Shown here: positions 37,683 through 49,730 of the stretch, piece after piece
How positions within the stretch are numbered: position 1 is the first letter of the stretch
How the letters are laid out: the number at the start of each line of letters is the position of its first letter
Source: Pyronema omphalodes
Taxonomy: Eukaryota; Ascomycota; Pezizomycetes; Pezizales; Pyronemataceae
Assembly (NCBI GenBank): GCA_024516155.1
Contig: JAJJXM010000041.1
Coordinates: 256,001 to 320,000 of the forward strand
Direction: 5' to 3'
DNA length: 64,000 nt
Made by a program: the position numbers and the translations under genes
Notes under the pieces: model-generated
What the model was told of the DNA's origin: nothing
Seen by the model: only the letters and a program-made list of their open reading frames with translations
The model's database searches: none

Positions 37683-38274
37683 TGCGATTGAACGTTACGG
37701 AAGACGGGTGAGATTTCCCAAGGGGTGGCCCTCACGCGCAAGCTGGGAAGACGCGACAGCCGTTGATGACGCACCGATTTGCAACACGTGACGTCAAGCT
37801 GCCTTGGTAGGCCAAACGATTATTCAGCAAGGAACCGTAAATATGTACCTGTGACAACTAACCGCTGGGCAATGTTGTCTCTATAAATAACGGTGTAGCT
37901 ATGTTCCGGACTGATGGGAGGTTTCTCAATGTTCAGGCCAAGCCTGTCAGGTCACGTCGGACGCTTCTTTGTTGATTGACACCGAGATTCGTATGGCCTG
38001 AATATTAAATTAACATCTGCACTTCGTTCCGAGTCGGATTACTCACTTTTTTATCAAAAATGTTGAAATAGAGATTTCAGGAATATGGTGGTAGAACTCG
38101 AGAAAAAGATGGAGGACACAAGGAAAAACATGTAGACCAGCCACAACTCTGCCTCAATAATTCTTCACAAATGCGTACTCGCTCCACCTTTGTTCCATCT
38201 TTCTATGAGACTTTTTCCACCAGGATATAAGCATCGATCTCCATTCCCCCAGTCTCCCCGCATCCTCATTCTCA
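37683..38274. promoter_or_regulatory. divergent RAD4-KAR5 promoter region
   Basis: A 592-base interval between two start codons facing away from each other, so it carries both promoters. The words CACGTGACGTCA near 37,785 contain overlapping CACGTG (E-box) and TGACGTCA-type (CRE) sequences, about 110 bases upstream of RAD4. A functional role is inference. Confidence 0.45.
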
Positions 38275-40005
38275 ATGGCTCCTCTCCCAAATGCTCTCCT
38301 TCTCCTCTCACTGGCTCTTTACTCACTCGCCTTCTCTTTCCGCAGCTCCTCCCCACCGCCCACGGACCTACTCGCCGGCGCCTTCCCACCTAATGCGCGC
38401 CATGCCCCCTCCTATTCAACAGTTCTACAATATCTTTCCACCCTTGAAACAGCTCCTTCATGCCATAGGGAAGCTACCACCTCCTTAATTTCCGACTGCA
38501 GCATTCTCGAAGCCTCACATTCAGATCTCCGCTACCGCTATGCTTCCCGTCTAGCCGTCTGCGAATTTGAAGCAACCGGCGTCAACTACCCTTCTGAATG
38601 CCATAATGGAAGACACGAAAAATGTATCAAACGCCTTGAAGAACGGCCTCAATGGTGGACTACGCTTTCGAACAATATTCAAAATGTTCTGGTTATTTGT
38701 GCTGCGGTTAGACATGAGGTTGAGGAAGGGAGGATTCTGGAGTTGCATAGGAATGCGACGAGGGCACAGGAAATGTTAGTGAAAGTTGCACATGGGGCTC
38801 TGCAGAGTATGAAGGCTCAGCAGGATAGGGAGGAGCTGGATAAAAGGGAATTCGGGGAGGGGTGGAGGGAAATTCTTGAGGGTGTGAAAACGGAGATGAT
38901 GGAATTACAGGTGGATGCAAAGATGCGTGCTAAGGAGGATGGGGAGGCCTTAAAAAGGATGTTTGATCGGTTGCTTCAAAGGGTAATCCATGGACATGAG
39001 GAGTACTCAGAGAGATTAGAGGAATTGGCTGTGGTGAGTGGTCAAGCTATGCAAATACAAACTTTGGCTTTATAATTCGGAATTGACTCTTGCAGGTTTT
39101 ACGATCAACCGATGAAACAAGCCTTTCTGTAACGTCAAAGATGGAGGAAATGGGCAAGGCAATGATCACTACTCTTACAAAACTATCAACCACGCAAATT
39201 GAGAAAATGTTGGAGGCACAGCAAGGCATTGAATTGGTTTGTCGAACAAAACTTCTCATTTGAATTTCCATACTAACTGAAACTTCAGATCAATTCCGCC
39301 CTCTTCTCGACCACTGGACTCTCAGACCAATTGCACACTACCGCCCAATCTCTTTCCTCTGAACTCGAAACGGCAGCCCTGAACACCAACAAACTATCAT
39401 CACTCTCCGAAGTCTACAGTAGCCTCGTCGCTGCGCAATTCTCAATCGCCAACTCACAAACTGAGTTGGCGGAGCGTCAAAAGCACCTAATGCACTCTCT
39501 CGAAATTCTTGGCCCGCAGATTGACCAAATGGTGCTTACCCTTTCGACAAAAACCGATAAACTAGAAAAGTCCCTTGACAACGCCGAGGAGCGCATCAAT
39601 TCAATCAGTGGAATGGGTAATAAGAGGACTATGGCGATTGGAATACTCGCTGTTTCTTTAGCAGTTTGGTTAGGGCGAGACAACTGGCGCTCAGTCACGG
39701 GCGTGGTTGGTGCTCTCTTTGCACTATGGATTCTCGCCAATGACTTGGAGCTACTTTCCGTACTAAAAGAGACGCTTCCAATTGAGCGTGCAGTTAGTCT
39801 TGCACCCAGTCCATCTGTTAGATCAGCTGTAAACGGAACGGAATTTTCTTCCATCCCTACCACGGTTGGCATCTATTGGATTGGAATTCTCTTGGCCTTC
39901 CTCTTCTTGTCTTTATATATCTGTCATCTCAGCAGGACTCGGAAAGCCATGAATACTGACCGGCGTACGGAATCGGAATTGGAGAAGATAGTGGTGGAAA
40001 AATAG
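38275..40005 (+). CDS. KAR5: Kar5/Tht1 nuclear fusion protein
   Basis: Three exons, 38275-39033, 39096-39236 and 39289-40005, encode 538 residues. Residues 1-20 are a signal peptide (MAPLPNALLLLSLALYSLAF). The N-terminal luminal domain has the Cys pattern of the family, ending in RYASRLAVCEFEATGVNYPSEC, the most diagnostic stretch. The middle is long coiled coil. Two or three hydrophobic segments follow at the C-terminal end (AIGILAVSLAVWLG, GALFALWILANDL and WIGILLAFLFLSLYI). Kar5 sits in the nuclear envelope at the spindle pole body and is needed for membrane fusion in karyogamy. Presence of an intact copy fits a sexual fungus. All splice sites keep phase 0. Confidence 0.9.
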
Positions 40006-41613
40006 GTAGACACCTGATACCCTTGATTTTACTTTCTGCTCTCTGCTTTTTGCTTTTTGAAATCTGTTTTATTTTTAATCTTTTGCGTTTTACTTGAAAA
40101 TCTTTGACATGGATGGATATGGTTTGAATTTCGTTGGATGTGGGGATATGACTACCCGGAAGAGGTGGTAGAATTGTTTTTGCTTTTTGATGGACATTTT
40201 TTTTTTTTTTTTTTGAATAATTTAGGTCGGCGAGTTAGTAGACTTTAATGTTGTAATTGAAGCGCGATAATAACAGAACCAACATCAAATGGAAATGTTT
40301 CAGCTTAATTTCATCTGTGAACAAAGCAAAATGGGTACTTCGATTGTGATTTCTTTGTTGCATCGGACTGTTTTTGCGTCACAGAAACTATTCGAGCCAA
40401 GCTGGGTTGAATGAGTTTCTCAGAATGCGACTCCTTTCTTGTATAGAATGCGTGCGGGAGCAGTGAGCACTGTTACATTGGGTATTGACGCTATAACCTT
40501 TCTTATACATAGGACACTAGGGGGTACCAGTAGACAGCAGTCCGCGGAATAGATACGCGCGAAGTAAGATATTCGTCAGCGTGCTTTGAAAACTTGTGCA
40601 TGAAGCGTAGAAGTCTGTATGTATAAGTCGAGAAAATCCCAAAGCGATTTAAACCCATGCATGGCAGATATTCCAACCAATCCACGGTCAGCGAAATCCT
40701 CACTGATACAAATCTGTACGACTCGTGTATCTAAAACTGTTTCAAGAGACTTATCTGAAGTTCCAAAGTTCAAGCTTCGGTTAAGGTTTACACGCGCTGT
40801 CGTTGGCTCACTAGCCTTTTGCTCGTCTTTCCTGTCTTCCTTTCTTTAGGCTCTGTCGCGTCGTGCGAACTTGGCAGCTCAAGCCACAAGCCTCATAATC
40901 GCGTCGATCGTCGCTAAACCCAGCCTGCATTAGCTCCCGATGCCAATCCCAGTCCCGGTCCGTTCCCCACAACATGCAACAAGTTTGCACGTCGCGCTTC
41001 ATGACGTCATTGGATGTTCCAGCAAGGTCATTTCTTGATGGTTCCTGAAATCATGATTAGCTTGCCGTGATCCATATGCAGTTAGTTATCACCTTGATAA
41101 GCCCCCAATTTTACTGACTTTTCGTACTTTTTCGCAACTTTTCGTAGATCTTTGTCGAATTGGATAGGTCTTTGCAGTCGTGTTCGCAGGGGTATCTGTG
41201 CTCTTCTTGTGGATCTTTGAAGATCTTTGTCGAGTTTTGGAAATCCTTTTGCAGGGGTTATCGCAGGCTTCTATAGGTTTTTGGGCAGGTTCATGGAGGC
41301 CTCATAAACCCTCTTTCTGTCCTCTGTAAGATTTGACTTCAACATACAACAACATCAACGCACACGATACGCAAGCATCCGAACTCACCGCAACGAAACT
41401 TTCCAAAACATCAATTCGCCTCATTCAGACTATCTGGGAGCTTCCAATACCTTAAAGTCCAACTATTAGCATAACATCATCATATAGGCAACGAAAATTA
41501 GTATGTCGTGCCATCTACTTGCAACCCTTCTATCACTAGATTTCAAAAGCACAGAATGCCACTGCTCACTGCAAATTGATCCCTAAACTGACATCCATCG
41601 TCTTTTGATAGCT
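40006..41613. other. gene-free interval
   Basis: It contains the KAR5 3' end with a 15-base T run near 40,199 and repeated CTTTTCG and GATCTTTGTCGA words at 41,115-41,240. Frames here are short and unsupported. The last 250 bases (A/C-rich, CAACATCAACGCACACG) probably form the promoter and leader of the small gene that follows. Confidence 0.45.
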
Positions 41614-42003
41614 ATGTCTCTCCTCCGCATCAGCACCCGTTTCCCTACCACTATCACTCGCGCATACGCTATCCCCTCAACTACTCGTCTCATGTCCTCT
41701 GGAGTCCCATCTAAAGACGAACTTGCTCCACGATCTAAGGAACAGACCCGTTCTGGCACCAACGACGAGATCGCAGGAGATAGTACAGCATACAACAGCG
41801 ATACCAACCCGCAATCACAGAAGCAGTCCGTTGGACAGGAGGTATGCAGTAATTTTGATTTCTCAGTGTTTTCGAGTAATAGTAGCAGTAGTAGTTACTG
41901 TAATGTATATGCGGGGATGGCTGCGGTAGCGGCGGAACAGTTACCCGGGGGTGGAGCAGAGGTAGACGTCCAGACCGGGTTGTTGTGCGGGTTTTGGTTG
42001 TAG
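41614..42003 (+). CDS. small basic-start protein, probably mitochondrial
   Basis: The true ATG is at 41614, starting MSLLRISTRFPTTITRAYAI. The first 30 residues carry Arg but no acidic residue, like a mitochondrial presequence ending before RLMSSG. A short motif, NDEIAGDSTAYNSDTNP, follows. It resembles small uncharacterised fungal proteins containing an IAG..AYN.DTNP motif; this is from memory and not certain. After QSVGQE a GTATGC donor-like word occurs. The frame stays open to 42003, but that tail is Ser/Val-rich and may be intron, so the 3' half of the model is uncertain. The function is unknown. Confidence 0.5.
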   Translation: MSLLRISTRFPTTITRAYAIPSTTRLMSSGVPSKDELAPRSKEQTRSGTNDEIAGDSTAYNSDTNPQSQKQSVGQEVCSNFDFSVFSSNSSSSSYCNVYAGMAAVAAEQLPGGGAEVDVQTGLLCGFWL

Positions 42004-42564
42004 GAGTGCTTATATGCTATAAATTGGTCATGTAGAAGGCGTTATGGTTGTACTACATTGTTTTTGGGCGCCCTTTCGTTTGATAAGAATGAGTTGTTGG
42101 GATAAATTGTCTTGAGTTTTTGTTTTCGGGGATAGGGATAGGACTTACATGGGCTTTCTCTTTATTTGCTGCTGGGCGGCTTTGTCTTTTTACAGCGTTA
42201 ATTTTGGGGGATCAAATCTGACGTTATATAAACTGATTAGGAAAACCGACATGGTGCACAGAACCCTCTAGAGTACTCTCCGGCAACCCCGGAGGTATCA
42301 CATCAGAAACAAGACAACAGTGCAACAAAGGGTGGCAAAAAGGAGCCCAGTGGAGGAAGCAAGAGCGCATAGAGGAGGAGATGGACTTGAAGAAGCAATA
42401 CACAATGTAAATACCCTACGCATAGATAATTTTGTGATGTAAATTTATGACTCAATTGATTCCCTATTGGTTTGTAAATTGTCTTCCAACCACTATCTCG
42501 ATTGGGATTGCTATAGATTATTTTGAATATTGCTGCCACTTCCCAGTAACCGGTTGCCGTCTAC
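42004..42564. other. convergent 3' interval
   Basis: A 561-base interval between the small protein gene and the 3' end of the minus-strand REC114. It should hold both terminators. I see nothing else in it. Confidence 0.5.
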
Positions 42565-44159
42565 TCAGGTTTCAACCCTTTTGAACAACATGTGATTGAT
42601 GAGCCGGTGAATCTCCGGGAACCTTGGGTCCTCAAGAACTTCTAAGGCTAATTCCTCCATCATATTTAACTCAGATGAGGGCTGTGAAAAGGAACTGGCC
42701 TCAGAATCCCCTCGTATCTTGTCACCTAGTGCCTGATCCATCATCTCTATCATATCCATGAACTCGGGGTCGGCGAGAATTTTGTAAACTTCGTCTTCCA
42801 GTCCAATGGCTTCAGATTCAGGCATCTGAGGAGGAAGTCCATTAACAGAAAACTGCCCTGTCATCATTCCCGGCAATTTAGCGTGTATGTCTTTCCATCT
42901 TCGTTCTCTCGCTTTTGATGCTGTTTCTCTGGCTTGGTGAACAGATGGATATCTATTCTTCGTTGGCGATTGGCTCCTGTGATATGACTCTCGTTGCACG
43001 CTGCTGGCTAAAGGGGTGTTGTCTCTATGTACAGCAGAAGTTGGGCCACGGTAGGATGGGTCTCTTTGAAAGGGCACAGCACTGGGAGTGCTAACCCTCT
43101 GAGGCAGTTCCAGTATGGGTGTAAAACGGCTATTGGGCCCATCAGAATGTTCTGTGGGACCAAAAATGTTCATTCCATCCAGCGTATGTTGTGGTGCTAC
43201 ATTGAATGGATTATTCGTGGTAGGGGGTATCGGCATTGAATATTTTGATTGTGGAATCATGTACTGATGCTGCTGACTTTGCTGTTGGACAACTTGCTGT
43301 TGTTGGGAGTGAAGTTGGTTTTGCTGAAGCTGCAGAACATCGGTCAAAGCACGTGTAACCATGCCTAACTGCTGCACATGGCTATTGCCGAACGGGTCAA
43401 GTGTGGTCTGCTGACTTGCCGGCGGAGTACTGTAAGTGGGGACTATCCCCGATGTCTGCGAAGACCCGTACCACTGTTGTGGAGTTATCGGTGGTTGTTG
43501 AAACTGTGGCTGCTGAGACTGTTGCTGTGGTTGTTGAGATTGAGAGTGAGAGTTGCTTAGCATTGAATCTGATTTGACCGGTGATTCGCTAACTTGGCAC
43601 CCCATATCTTGGAAGCGGTTCTTCACTGTCTCCATGTCGTTTTCCGACTTGAAAGTAACTTGGAACCTGTGAGTGCATCCACTGGGTGATTGATATTTGA
43701 CACCGAGTGATGGTGAACGGCAAAGGATCTGAACTGATGTATTCCGCATGAGTAACTCAGTAATATTGATCTCCATCTATTGTCAAGTTAGCGTTGTCTT
43801 TTGAGCTAGAATTCTGTCACCAACCAGTGTTTGCATGCTCCAGATGATCTTGACAATCACAATCTCAGCAAGGAATCCATCTAGAGGTCGATGCTGCTGA
43901 ATCACGAAGTCGAGATTGTCACGCTGGGGAAAGTGTGACCTATGAATTTAGTTAGCTGAAGCTCGAGAAGATGTTCACATCAAGTCTCGTACCAAGACTC
44001 GGGCTCGTCAGGATTTGGCATGCAGAAGGCATATTTCTGGAGAGGCCAGTGATTTGTTGCAGAATTGGGACCAGATATAACTGGGGCATTCGTTGGAGCT
44101 GAATTGAATGATTTGGCTGGTTTTTCAGCAAGCTTCCGAGGTTTTTTGGGTGGAGCCAT
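42565..44159 (-). CDS. REC114: Rec114-like meiotic recombination protein
   Basis: Three exons on the minus strand, 44159-43993, 43939-43825 and 43776-42565, encode 497 residues. The N-terminal PH-like domain (about 30-190) reads SWSHFPQRDNLDFVIQ, FLAEIVIVKIIWS, and ILCRSPSLGVKYQSP with HRFQVTFKSENDMETV. These match the conserved blocks of the Rec114/Rec7 family. A Gln-rich, disordered middle follows (about 200-350). The C-terminal helices end MEELALEVLEDPRFPEIHRLI, the likely Mei4-binding region in this family. Rec114 works with Mei4 and Mer2 to activate Spo11 for meiotic double-strand breaks. The start codon lies in MAPPKKPRKLAEKP, a basic tail. The family is fast-evolving; the call rests on the order of motifs. 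Confidence 0.82.
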
Positions 44160-44711
44160 GACTTTGAACTCGTGGTGGCTGTGACAGAAAAGATGGAGAT
44201 GGAGAATGGGAATATGGTGGAGAGTGAGTGATGGAAAGAAGATCGAGAAAAAGCAGAATATACATGGAGCGATCGAGATGCACAGCCCTCTCCAAATATC
44301 TTCTTCTCAAACATGTCCATCTCCATTGCAAAGACTCCAGAGATATTCGAAATTCTTCACAGATTTGTTTACAACTCAATGTTGAGGATACAGACTCGGA
44401 AGGTTGACCGCCGGCGGCAAATTTGGACTGGACAGGGGGGTCGACGCACAAGAAACGGCAGCACGGTAGTCTACTTCAGCCCTAACAGCCATAAAAAGGG
44501 CTCCGCTACTGAGCTCATCCTCCCAGACTTCGACCCAACCCTCGAGACAATCAACACGCATCAAACCTTGCTCGAGGCCTCAGACCCGACCACAAACACT
44601 CCTTTTTTTTTTCTTTGACCCCTCTCTGTCTGACGAATTCAGCCTCTGTTTACACTTTCCAAATTTCAACCCTTTTTCGTTTCAAACTTTTCTCTGCCAA
44701 ACATAACAACA
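44160..44711. promoter_or_regulatory. divergent promoter, REC114 and BED-finger gene
   Basis: A 552-base interval between two diverging start codons. The plus-strand side is pyrimidine-rich just before 44,711 and ends in an ACAACA leader, a usual fungal 5' leader. No named site is certain. Confidence 0.4.
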
Positions 44712-45381
44712 ATGCAGAACGACATTTCCTACGAGTACTACGCTCAATGCTATGAGCACGATCCATCCAAATCGCCCACCTCCTCTGAGCCTTCCCTTGA
44801 CCCTCAGCTCACTGGGTTGTACGAACAGTACGGTGTTCAAGACCTTCTTGGTGCCGAGTCCCCCACTCGTCGCTTTGTTAAGCCATTGTCATCCTGGATC
44901 TGGGATCATGGGAACAGGCTTACCATCGATGGTGCCGAGCGTTTCGAGTGTAACTACTGTAATACCCCAAGTCTATTACATTTGATTCATCTTTTACTGA
45001 CAATTAACAGGCAACGCTGTCTTTCGTCGTTCTGGGGTCCAGAATATCGAACGTCACCTCCGCAATGCCCACACTATCAACCGTCCTCCTATGGAAGTAA
45101 AGGCCCCTCGTGCAGCCAAAAGCTCTCGCCCATCTGCATCTGTCAAGGAGTACCTCGCTCTCGCCGAATCCTTCAAGGAGGAGGCTAACCACGCCAACGA
45201 GGAGAACATGAGACTCCGTGCTCAGATTGATGTTCTTATCGAGGAGAATACCCGACTTATGAAGGAGAACGCAACTTACACTGAGCGATTGAGCTCCTAC
45301 GGTTTTATGGTTGGCAATGCGGCCTATGATCCTGCGCTTGACTGTCCGTCCATCAAGAAGAGGAAGAAGTGCGTTATCTAA
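44712..45381 (+). CDS. BED-type zinc finger with coiled coil (transposase-derived)
   Basis: Two exons, 44712-44958 and 45011-45381, encode 205 residues. Splicing with a GTAATA donor joins the two halves of the finger: SSWIWDHGNRLTIDG, ECNYC, NAVFRRSG and IERHLRNAHT. This gives C-x2-C...H-x4-H with the leading aromatic Trp of BED fingers. Residues of about 120-175 form a leucine-zipper-like coiled coil (EENMRLRAQIDVLIEENTRL). The end, KKRKKCVI, is a basic patch. Its last four residues, CVI, would be a possible CaaX-like box (KCVI), though this is weak. BED fingers come mostly from hAT-family transposases, but no transposase core follows, so this looks like a domesticated DNA-binding dimer. The role is unknown. 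Confidence 0.8.
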
Positions 45382-46336
45382 AGATACATCCAATACATCA
45401 TGGCTAGTATTCACTCAATACGGATGCTAGCCGATACTTGCATTCGAAGGGAAGTTTTAGGGTCGATCATGTTTTGTTTCTCGGCGCTGTTTTTACATTG
45501 GAGCATAGGTCATAGGCGCACCGGATATATACGATAATGTTTGGTTTTCGGAAATGTTTTCAACGTCTTGGAGATGTATTGTTTCTGGTCGACGGTTCTA
45601 CGTCTATGTTGCGACTGACCCATAAGTGGCAGAAGTTTCTCATAATTACCATCTTTTTTGTTTTTGCATCACATGTACCTACCGCTGTGGTAGACGATAT
45701 CGTTTTTGCTACTTTTTGTGGGGATACCCGGATATTTGCTGTTTTTCATGAAAATTTGTTAGGGAGGTTAAGTTTGGCTCGGCGATTGTAAAAAATTCTT
45801 TGCTTTTACCAGTAGTTAGGAATTGAAAAGGTTAACTTTGAATCCTCATCTTAATCTGATAATCTGCAATCCGTGTTTCATGTTGATATCCTCGATACCC
45901 GAATTCCACGTGGTTACAAGCGTATTAGCGACCAGGAGCGGCCACATCGCCAGGGACAAGGAGGTTGTATTAAGGTTATCCTAGCTTCTTTTTCGACGCA
46001 GGGTCAATCCGGGGAAATGACGTATGCCACCATTTCCAGCGCACATCGCAATTTTTCTCGCAACCTACGATAATGCAATTATCAACTCTTCGGTTAAGAT
46101 TTTAGTTGCCATTAACGATTAACAAATAATAAAATACAATTCCATCCTTGCTTGCTTGCTTATTCTTGTCCAACAAAAAATAAAAAATAAAAAATGAAAA
46201 AGTAAAGAAAAAAACGCCTTATAGTATATCCATTTGATACCAAATTCAAAATTTTGCACACGAAAAACTCCATTCCCAAGCCTCTTCATCTTCAGGGGGG
46301 CGTCACCATGACTTTCTTAAACGCATTATGCCCAAC
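45382..46336. other. convergent 3' interval
   Basis: It lies between the BED-finger gene and the end of the Rsm1-like gene. It contains A-rich repeats (AAAAAATAAAAAATAAAAA near 46,175) and unsupported frames only. Confidence 0.5.
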
Positions 46337-47838
46337 CTAAACCTCCGCTGACATATCCTTACCCTTCTCCTTCTTTTTTCCCTTCCCAAAGTACATGGTC
46401 TTTAATCTCCTCAACTTTTGTAGCTTACTATTATCTTCTGCGTCGCGTTCTGCATTAGATAGAACGGAGTGTTGGGTTGCTATTGAGGCTACGCTGTAGA
46501 CGGATGCTGAGCTGGAAAGGTTCTTCGGGGCTTGCTGTAACACTCGATGGAGCGTTTTCCAGGCTTCTTCTTTGCCTTGAGAAGAAGCGTTGATCCAGGG
46601 GCAGTACTGGTTTGTGTTAGTTTCTGTTTCTGTTCCTTGAGGGTACGCCACATCATGTAGAGAAATATCGCCGATGATAGACAAGGTGACTTACATCTCT
46701 ATGTTCCTCTACAAGGTCAAGGCGACAAACACTGGCCTCTCCTTCTTTTTCTTGGAATAACCATAATCCTAGTCGTCGAAAGCATGCAGAACATGTTACT
46801 AAGCTAGGGATGCCGGGGTCCATGTTCTGCCAACCGAATAATGCTAGCAGTGCTGCGGTTTCGTCGACGGGGCCGTGGTCGGAGCATTCTGAGGGGTAGT
46901 GAAGGGCGGCGGGATCAACCTCGGCCGGGTAGGAAAGTTTTGGGGGGATTGAGGTGCGGATTTTAAGGAGGGAGTTGTAGCGGGCTGAAAATGCGGGGCG
47001 GGCTTGGGAGGAGTTTTGCAGGGGGAGACGGTAGATTGTATCTAGAGAAGAGAAAAAGGGATTAAGTCAGCATTTAGTCAAATTGGATCTTCAATAAATG
47101 TCACATCCATTGTATAAGTGCGGCCTCTAATAAAGTCCGAGCGGGGACAGAGACTAGAGTTAAAGGCACGCGAGCAGAACGGAAGCACTAACCATCACTA
47201 CCCCTCTTCCTCCAAAGGCAGCTCTCATCATGTGCATCAATCACCATATCCTCATATTTCTCTACCAATTCCCGACCGGCTTCGGTTACTTCGTCATCGC
47301 TTTCGACTTTCACTAGTAGCTCGTTTTTGCACGTTACACATCGCACCCGGTTTTTGTCTACGCAAATCCAGCCGCGCTTACTCCACGCGACCTCATTAAC
47401 CGCTGTAGGCTTCGCGCTCCACTTATCGACAAATCTGAAAGTTCCTAGACGGTTAAGAAAGGCGTCACGATCCCATGGTGCATAGGTGGCTCTGCCCTTT
47501 CCGTCTTGGTGGAGTGAGGATAAGGTGGTGACAGTGCTTCTGACTGAGCTGATTGATCCGGAAGGTGAGACGGCACGGATAGAGGGTTTGCCGTTTCCAG
47601 CACTTCGGGGGGTCGCGTCGAAGCGGCGTTTTTTAGAATCGTCGGGGGATTGAAGGCGGGATTCGCGGGATTCTGTGGTTTCGGCAGAGTTTCTAGCTTC
47701 AGGAGCTTCCGAAGCTTCAGGGGCCGGGGTTATGGTGATGGTGGTTGTAGTTTCCAACGGTTCTGCTGGTGTGGATTTGCTCGTTCCAGCAGTGCTGTTC
47801 ATAAGCTTGTCCCATTTTCTCTTTGTTGAGTAGAGCAT
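46337..47838 (-). CDS. Rsm1/NIPA-like C3HC zinc-finger protein
   Basis: Three exons on the minus strand, 47838-47193, 47041-46695 and 46606-46337, encode 420 residues. The N-terminal 120 residues are Ser/Thr/Pro-rich and disordered. The C3HC finger reads PWDRDAFLNRLGTFRFVDKW, VAWSKRGWICVDKNRVRCVTC, and AHDESCLWRKRG, with the Cys and His ligands present. A second, Rsm1-type finger follows in exons 2-3: GWQNMDP...LVTCSACFRRLGLW and RLDLVEEHRDYCPWINA, with C-x2-C...H-x3-C. The tail is Lys-rich (GKGKKKEKGK), a likely nuclear signal. Relatives are S. pombe Rsm1, involved in mRNA export, and animal ZC3HC1/NIPA at the nuclear basket. All three junctions keep frame and restore motifs. It shares a promoter interval with MET22. 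Confidence 0.87.
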
Positions 47839-48207
47839 GGTTGAAATTTCTTGGGCTTGAATAGCCGAAATACTGCACGGAGTGTAAGTTGAGGCGTTGG
47901 ATGTGTCGTGTGAAAGAGGGATTATTGCTGACTTCGTTTGGTTGTTATGATCGGCAGATGCCGTTGTTTATTCGCTTACGCGCCCGCGAGATGAGATGTG
48001 GGTGTGATGAGATTATCAAGATAAGATTATCAGCGGATCTAATCAGGAGATGGGATTGAACCGTTGCGTCACGAAACCTTTCGCGGTTTCCTGCAGTACC
48101 CCGCCAAAAACGAAAAACCCCGCAAATTTCACGAAATTCCCAGCCAAACCGCAACCACGTTTTACTCAAAGATTTTATATTCTTCAACGTTTCCTAAAAT
48201 TTTAGCA
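47839..48207. promoter_or_regulatory. divergent Rsm1-like/MET22 promoter with GATA sites
   Basis: A 369-base interval between diverging starts. At 48,012-48,033 there is ATTATCAAGATAAGATTATC, a cluster of three GATA motifs (GATAAG and two TTATC/GATAA forms). Such clusters are bound by GATA factors that control nitrogen or iron genes in fungi. Use here is inference. Confidence 0.45.
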
Positions 48208-49447
48208 ATGGCCGCAAACTACGCTGTCGAGCGCAAGATCGCTGAATTGGCTGTTCGCCGCGCTTCTATCCTTACAAACAAAACTTTCCACTCGCTCGTA
48301 AAGGGAACCGTATCTAAGGAGGACAAGTCTCCTGTCACGAGTACCGTACCTTAATCCGACGTATTACGACGCGCAAAGTTGACCACTACCTACCAGTTGG
48401 TGACTTTGGCGCACAGTCCGCTGTTATCGGTGCCGTTCTTCACGCCTTCCCCGGTGACGCCGTTGTTGGTGAGGAGGATGCCGATGTCCTTCGTCAGGAT
48501 GAGAACACCAGAAACTTGGTCTGGGACCTCGTTAAGGGAGCTGTTGAGGAGAGCACTGCTCTTGACGGAGAGATCGGAACTATCAAGACCGCTGAGGAGA
48601 TGATGGACCTCATTGATCGTGGTAACTCCGAGGGAGGACCCAAGGGCCGTGAGTATCCGTGTCTCGTGGAGCTGTGCACGAAGCTGATACTGAGAAGGCA
48701 TCTGGGCTCTTGACCCCATCGACGGCACCAAGGGATTCCTCCGTGGAGGCCAGTACGCCGTCTGTCTCGCCTTGATGGTCGACGGAGAGGTTGTTGTCGG
48801 AGCAATGGGATGCCCCAACCTTCCCGTTGACCCTGCCAACCCTGACGGAGAGCGTGGTGTTCTCTTCTCTACCGCCAAAGGAGCTGGAGCTATCCAGGTT
48901 TGAGATTTCTATAATTTTTTTTGTTCCATACTGATACAGTTAGAAACCTCTCAACTCTTCCCTCGACGTTGAGGGAACCCCCATCTCCATGAACAAGGTC
49001 ACCGACCTTTCTCAAGCTTCCTTCTGTGAGAGTGTTGAGGCTGGTCACTCCTCCCACGGACAGCAGGCTGCCATCGCTAAGGCCCTCGGAATCACCAAGG
49101 ACTCTGTTCGCATGGACTCTCAGGCTAAGTACGGATCTATTGCTCGTGGTGATGGTGATATCTACCTTCGTCTTCCCACCTCCAAGTCGTACCAGGAGAA
49201 GATTTGGGTATGTTTTCTGCTGCATTCTTGGTGTGGAGGATAGCTCTGACTTGAATAGGACCACGCCGCTGGAAAGCTCCTCGTTGAGGAGGCTGGTGGA
49301 ATTGTTACTGACAGTGTTGGAAAGCCCTTGGACTTCAGCATTGGAAGGACATTGAGAGACAACAAGGGAGTTGTTGCTGCTGAGAAGGATGTCCACCAGC
49401 AGGTGTTGGATGCTGTCATGGCCGAGCTCAGCAAGGCTTCTTTATAA
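48208..49447 (+). CDS. MET22: 3'(2'),5'-bisphosphate nucleotidase (Met22/Hal2)
   Basis: Five exons, 48208-48340, 48397-48648, 48698-48897, 48944-49207 and 49259-49447, encode 345 residues. The enzyme removes the 3' phosphate from PAP and PAPS, clearing the by-product of sulfate assimilation that poisons exonucleases; in yeast it is the lithium and sodium target. Family motifs in order are DKSPVT and IGDFGAQ (split by intron 1), VVGEEDAD with metal-binding Glu, WALDPIDGTKGFLRGGQYAV (split by intron 2), and WDHAAGKLLVEEAGG (intron 4 falls between Trp and Asp). Length fits the yeast enzyme of about 357 residues. It is cytosolic, with no targeting signal. Codon use is strongly biased to C-ending codons, suggesting good expression. 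Confidence 0.95.
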
Positions 49448-49730
49448 AAATACCCTGGCTTCTTCAAAAAGCTGTAGATTAAAAGTGCTGGACATAGTTA
49501 GTTGGAAAATATCCTCTTGTTTATATTGTAAATATTCTTAACACCAATGCCGTGATTTCTAAGTCTTGATTCGTGAGGGAGCTACTTTAGAGCTTATAAG
49601 CCACGCGTGCCTCTATATCCCACCCCTAACCCATAGATCCCCGTGGTGAGGCTCAATTACACGCTCGCACCCCACATCGCGCGCCTCTCTGTTCAAACTT
49701 AATGGAAACAGCACGGCGGTGACGAAATTT

